8,229 nucleotides of DNA from Desulfobulbaceae bacterium (GTDB taxonomy: Bacteria > Desulfobacterota > Desulfobulbia > Desulfobulbales > Desulfocapsaceae): NCBI GenBank assembly GCA_030632405.1, contig DAOVUU010000089.1:1-8229 (forward strand), written 5' to 3'. This document shows positions 6,117 through 8,229 of the stretch, piece by piece. Below the pieces are notes generated by a model that was not told the DNA's origin, did not search any database, and saw only the letters and a list, made by a program, of their open reading frames with translations. Numbering within the stretch: position 1 is the stretch's first letter; the number at the start of each line of letters is the position of its first letter. The translations under genes were made by a program, and so were the position numbers.

Positions 6117-6605
6117 TCAGGGTGATTCACGCAGGCAGGTTCTATAGACAAAATCCCAGCCTTGTAATATTTTGTGAGATTGAGGGGGGAGCCTTTCAGC
6201 CGCTTTTTTTACGTTTATCGTCATCACCATCATTGTCATTTTTACGATTTTTGATTTCCTGGTTAACTGCATATCGTTGGACGTCATAACAGTAATGTTT
6301 TCGAGTGTACTGTCGGCGTTTTTAATTTCGGCGTCCCATTTTCCTTCTTTGACCCCGATCCCTTCAATCAGGACTTTATCAGTTTCAGCATCAATGATGG
6401 TGATGGTAGTACCGACTGTAGCCCGTCCTTTAATATGTAACTTTTCGTCATCTCGGTTATGTTTTACCTCTTTGATGAGGATCAGGGATCCATCCGGACA
6501 GGTGAGAGAGGTGTCGTCACCATCGTTGTCTGTGAGGGCGGGGTCGTTTGGATAAAACAAATTGGCCAACCTGGTACCGCCAGTCAAATTGTGTTCTCTT
6601 AACAT
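6117..6605 (-). CDS. Small Ig-like domain protein, probably frameshifted near its C-terminus
   Basis: The open frame gives 162 residues, starting at an ATG with a strong AAGGAGG. Residues 44-110 form an Ig-like beta-sandwich pattern (IKEVKHNRDDEKLHIKGRA, then TVGTTITIIDAETDKVL and KEGKWDAEI). This resembles repeat domains found in secreted proteobacterial proteins. No function can be given. After D111 the frame continues as an odd string (MTMMVMTINV) to a TGA at 6117-6119. In the -1 frame from the same point the DNA reads YAVNQEIKNRK, then NDNDGDDDKRKKSG and a TGA at 6198-6196. That completes the domain and gives a tail typical of the family, so I think one base was lost near 6271-6292 and the native protein had about 136 residues. 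An NDGDD motif also occurs at 27-31. No signal peptide is visible. A sigma-54 promoter lies upstream. Confidence 0.6.
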   Translation of the reverse strand: MLREHNLTGGTRLANLFYPNDPALTDNDGDDTSLTCPDGSLILIKEVKHNRDDEKLHIKGRATVGTTITIIDAETDKVLIEGIGVKEGKWDAEIKNADSTLENITVMTSNDMQLTRKSKIVKMTMMVMTINVKKAAERLPPQSHKILQGWDFVYRTCLRESP

Positions 6606-6610
6606 AATAT

Positions 6611-6617
6611 CCTCCTT
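6611..6617 (-). promoter_or_regulatory. Ribosome binding site that fixes the Ig-like gene start
   Basis: AAGGAGG on the minus strand ends 5 nt before the ATG at 6605-6603. This favours that ATG over the in-frame ATG at 6620, which would lie upstream of the ribosome binding site. Confidence 0.75.
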
Positions 6618-6753
6618 CAATTTGCATTGATCAATATGACCTGTACTTTGGGCAAAGTTTTACTCTACAAATTAAGTGGTTATCTGCTTGTCCAGAGGCT
6701 ATGTTCCGTTTGGCAGGTATGTAAACATCGACTTAGGACTATACAAAGCGTAC

Positions 6754-6769
6754 AGCAAGGAGAATGCCA
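6754..6769 (-). promoter_or_regulatory. Sigma-54 (RpoN) promoter upstream of the Ig-like gene
   Basis: On the minus strand TGGCAT-TCTCC-TTGCT fits the sigma-54 consensus TGGCAC-N5-TTGCW, with the invariant GG and GC at the required spacing. Only one base of the -24 element differs. Transcription would begin about 12 nt further on, near 6742, leaving a leader of about 137 nt before the ATG at 6605. Sigma-54 promoters need an ATP-dependent enhancer-binding activator; a candidate site for one is the dyad at 6864-6890. Confidence 0.65.
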
Positions 6770-6863
6770 ATATTGAAAAATGTTGGTAACGTGTTGTTTT
6801 ACATAGATAAAAAAAATTAATAAGAGGGCAGGGAGATCACTGAGACAGTCGAGAGTGAATGAT

Positions 6864-6890
6864 TATCCCTGCAATCTTATTGCAGGGATA
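6864..6890. repeat. Perfect inverted repeat with 11-bp arms (candidate activator site)
   Basis: TATCCCTGCAA and TTGCAGGGATA flank a 5-bp TCTTA spacer. No T-tract follows on either strand, so it is not a standard intrinsic terminator, although it lies 140 nt downstream of the membrane-protein stop codon. Its centre is about 135 bp upstream of the predicted sigma-54 start, within the usual distance range for enhancer-binding-protein sites. As RNA it would form a stable hairpin, so a transcript-end or processing role remains possible. Confidence 0.6.
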
Positions 6891-7029
6891 TGGAGAGAGT
6901 GGGGTGATTAGTCTATGATCTTAAATAGTTAACTGAAGTGTATGGATTATACTACATTCTGAAATATTTTGTACTTGTATCCATTATAAAAATTGATAAG
7001 TAACTGTATTTAAAAAGTGAAACTACCTG

Positions 7030-8172
7030 TTATTTATCATCTGCAACCAGTACCCGGTGTTCTGCCCGAACAATCTTCTGGTCGATCTGTCCACTGTTAA
7101 AGAGCAGGATATAGAGTAACCACCCGTAGCAGAGAACGGCTGCAATTGCCACAAGGGGGAAAAAATATCCCAGTGGGCAGAGGATCAGTACAGTTAACCA
7201 GTGGAGCAGGATCACTTTCCAGGAATGAAGTTGAATAGGGAAGTCTTCATGTCGGCCAATCACTGCAAGCCCGCTCAGGTTCCAGCCGTAAAGAGCGGTA
7301 AAGGCATGCATCCGCAGGAGTGGCAGGGCTTCTTGTGGGCTGTAGCCATCCGAAAAGGCGAGAAGAATATATAAAATACCTGTAATCGCCGTAATCACCA
7401 GGAAGACAATTCCCGATGTGAGAAAAGCCTTTTGCTGTAACTGTACGCCCTGTCGCCAGTATAGATGGAGAACAAGGGAGACGGTAAAAAAGAGTATCGT
7501 GGCAATGGCAACCTGCGGCAGGAACCAATTGGCAAGAATAAAGAGAAAGAAGATAATGACTCCCAGGTTGATCACCCAGAAAGATACTTCCTTAAGAACT
7601 CCGGTGAGTGGTCTGCATTCCTCCTTCATCAGGGAGAAAATGACCGACATGCTGATGAGTGAAATGGGAAAGGAAAAGCCTAGAAAGAAGGTGTCCAGCT
7701 TGAGTTTGTCTAATGTTACCCAGTGACCGTACTCAGAATTGAGAGTGGCAGGAATTGAAATCAGCAGCCCTAAAGAGAGGCAGAGCAGTGCGGCCTGATG
7801 GAATTTTCTTGATGTGCTCTCTTCTGATGAAAAGAGACTTATGGGGAGACAACTGCCGAAGTGGTGCACACGGACAGTCTCGGTGATTACCGCCAGTGCC
7901 ATGGGAATAATCAGGGTCAGTGCATACCATTCCATAAATGCACAGAAGGCAAAGCTCACGGACAGCAGGAGAAAGATTGTGGCTTTGGGGCTGAGGGAGG
8001 ATTTGTCTTCCGTAAAATAAATAAGAATGGTGCCGCCGCCGCAGAGGTTGAAGAGAAAAATGTGTAACCGCTCAAAATTCAATATCTTCGGGTCGACGAG
8101 GTGATGGAGAAAACCGCATGTCAGAGCCAGGGTCATAATGATCCAGAGTGTTATTTTCAGCTTTTGGCTCAT
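7030..8172 (-). CDS. Unrecognised polytopic inner-membrane protein (about 12 segments)
   Basis: A 380-residue, very hydrophobic protein. I count 11-12 likely membrane helices, near residues 8-25, 35-53, 65-81, 84-104, 126-142, 160-181, 194-214, 217-237, 250-272, 286-306, 317-337 and 338-358, with a short polar C-terminal tail. I do not recognise the family. Notable conserved-looking stretches are RLHIFLFNLCGGG (35-47) and RMHAFTALYGWNLSGLAVIGR (287-307). Both place a histidine (H37, H289) inside a membrane helix, and other histidines sit near helix ends (H23, H24, H103, H104, H324). Intramembrane histidines next to glycine-rich turns recall haem-binding respiratory proteins, but no known signature is complete. 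AAAGGA lies 9 nt before the ATG. The start is 3 nt after the likely stop of an upstream gene, so the two probably form an operon. Confidence 0.8.
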   Translation of the reverse strand: MSQKLKITLWIIMTLALTCGFLHHLVDPKILNFERLHIFLFNLCGGGTILIYFTEDKSSLSPKATIFLLLSVSFAFCAFMEWYALTLIIPMALAVITETVRVHHFGSCLPISLFSSEESTSRKFHQAALLCLSLGLLISIPATLNSEYGHWVTLDKLKLDTFFLGFSFPISLISMSVIFSLMKEECRPLTGVLKEVSFWVINLGVIIFFLFILANWFLPQVAIATILFFTVSLVLHLYWRQGVQLQQKAFLTSGIVFLVITAITGILYILLAFSDGYSPQEALPLLRMHAFTALYGWNLSGLAVIGRHEDFPIQLHSWKVILLHWLTVLILCPLGYFFPLVAIAAVLCYGWLLYILLFNSGQIDQKIVRAEHRVLVADDK

Positions 8173-8175
8173 ATT

Positions 8176-8229
8176 TTATTTTCCTTTCTCGTCAGCTGCC
8201 CCAAGCAGGTTTCGTAGGGTCGTTTCCAG
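8176..8229 (-). CDS. C-terminal end of an upstream gene in the same operon
   Basis: From the window edge one minus-strand frame reads LETTLRNLLGAADEKGK and stops at TAA (8178-8176), 3 nt before the membrane-protein ATG. The ribosome binding site of that gene lies inside these last codons. A second frame, ending in CLGQLTRKENKI with its TGA overlapping the ATG, is also open to the edge. I prefer the first because its composition is more protein-like, but 17 codons are too few to be sure. No function can be given. Confidence 0.45.
   Translation of the reverse strand: METTLRNLLGAADEKGK

Larger units (their letters stand above)
6606..7029. other. AT-rich intergenic region with regulatory elements only
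   Basis: This 424-bp stretch lies between two minus-strand genes. It contains the ribosome binding site, the sigma-54 promoter and the 27-bp dyad. No open frame with a credible start and no RNA gene was recognised. The region between the dyad and the membrane-protein stop (6891-7029) shows only weak, imperfect dyads and no clear terminator. Confidence 0.55.

Noticed and set aside
6277..6555. 92-codon plus-strand open frame opposite the Ig-like gene
   Set aside because: It is Ser/Val-rich antisense of the domain and lacks a start signal; the minus-strand gene has a strong ribosome binding site and a domain-like pattern.
6864..6890. Reading the 27-bp dyad as a normal terminator of the membrane-protein gene
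   Set aside because: There is no T-run after the stem on the minus strand and the stem is 140 nt from the stop codon; kept instead as a dyad of uncertain role.

Overview
The window looks like a chromosomal segment of an anaerobic Desulfobacterota bacterium, probably of the Desulfobulbales type. This is inferred from moderate GC content, a zinc-ribbon/PilZ protein, a rubrerythrin-type triple rubredoxin fused to a DUF2231 membrane domain, and an rnc gene followed by an Elp3-like radical SAM gene. No taxonomic marker is present, so the assignment is tentative. I saw no insertion sequence, CRISPR array, integrase or phage gene.

Layout. Positions 1-153 hold the C-terminal end of a membrane protein (+). 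A short convergent gap with a perfect 16-bp palindrome separates it from a minus-strand zinc-ribbon/PilZ gene (230-646), a likely c-di-GMP receptor. A 423-bp AT-rich divergent region (647-1069) carries several small dyads. It leads into a plus-strand gene for a membrane-anchored protein with three rubredoxin domains (1070-1975). Next come a minus-strand tRNA-Cys(GCA) with its own promoter and intrinsic terminator (2095-2265).

Positions 2282-6001 form a tight plus-strand operon concerned with RNA and translation: rnc (RNase III), an Elp3-like radical SAM protein without the acetyltransferase domain, and an ABC-F ATPase. The spacings are 5 nt and a 17-nt overlap. RNase III processes rRNA, Elp3-like enzymes are related to tRNA wobble-uridine modifiers, and ABC-F proteins act on ribosomes, so a shared link to translation is reasonable. 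The exact role of the radical SAM member is not known.

The right third is on the minus strand. A small Ig-like domain protein (6117-6605) appears to have lost its native Asp/Lys-rich tail through a -1 frameshift. It lies behind a very good sigma-54 promoter match (6754-6769). About 95 bp further upstream is a perfect 11-bp-arm inverted repeat, suggesting control by an enhancer-binding protein. Further upstream is an unrecognised polytopic membrane protein of about 12 segments (7030-8172), preceded by the end of another gene running off the window edge.

The points most worth a second look are the sigma-54 promoter plus dyad, the frameshifted Ig-like gene, the non-canonical active-site positions in RNase III, and the three-rubredoxin membrane protein. 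I did not find convincing evidence of a wholly new multi-gene system.
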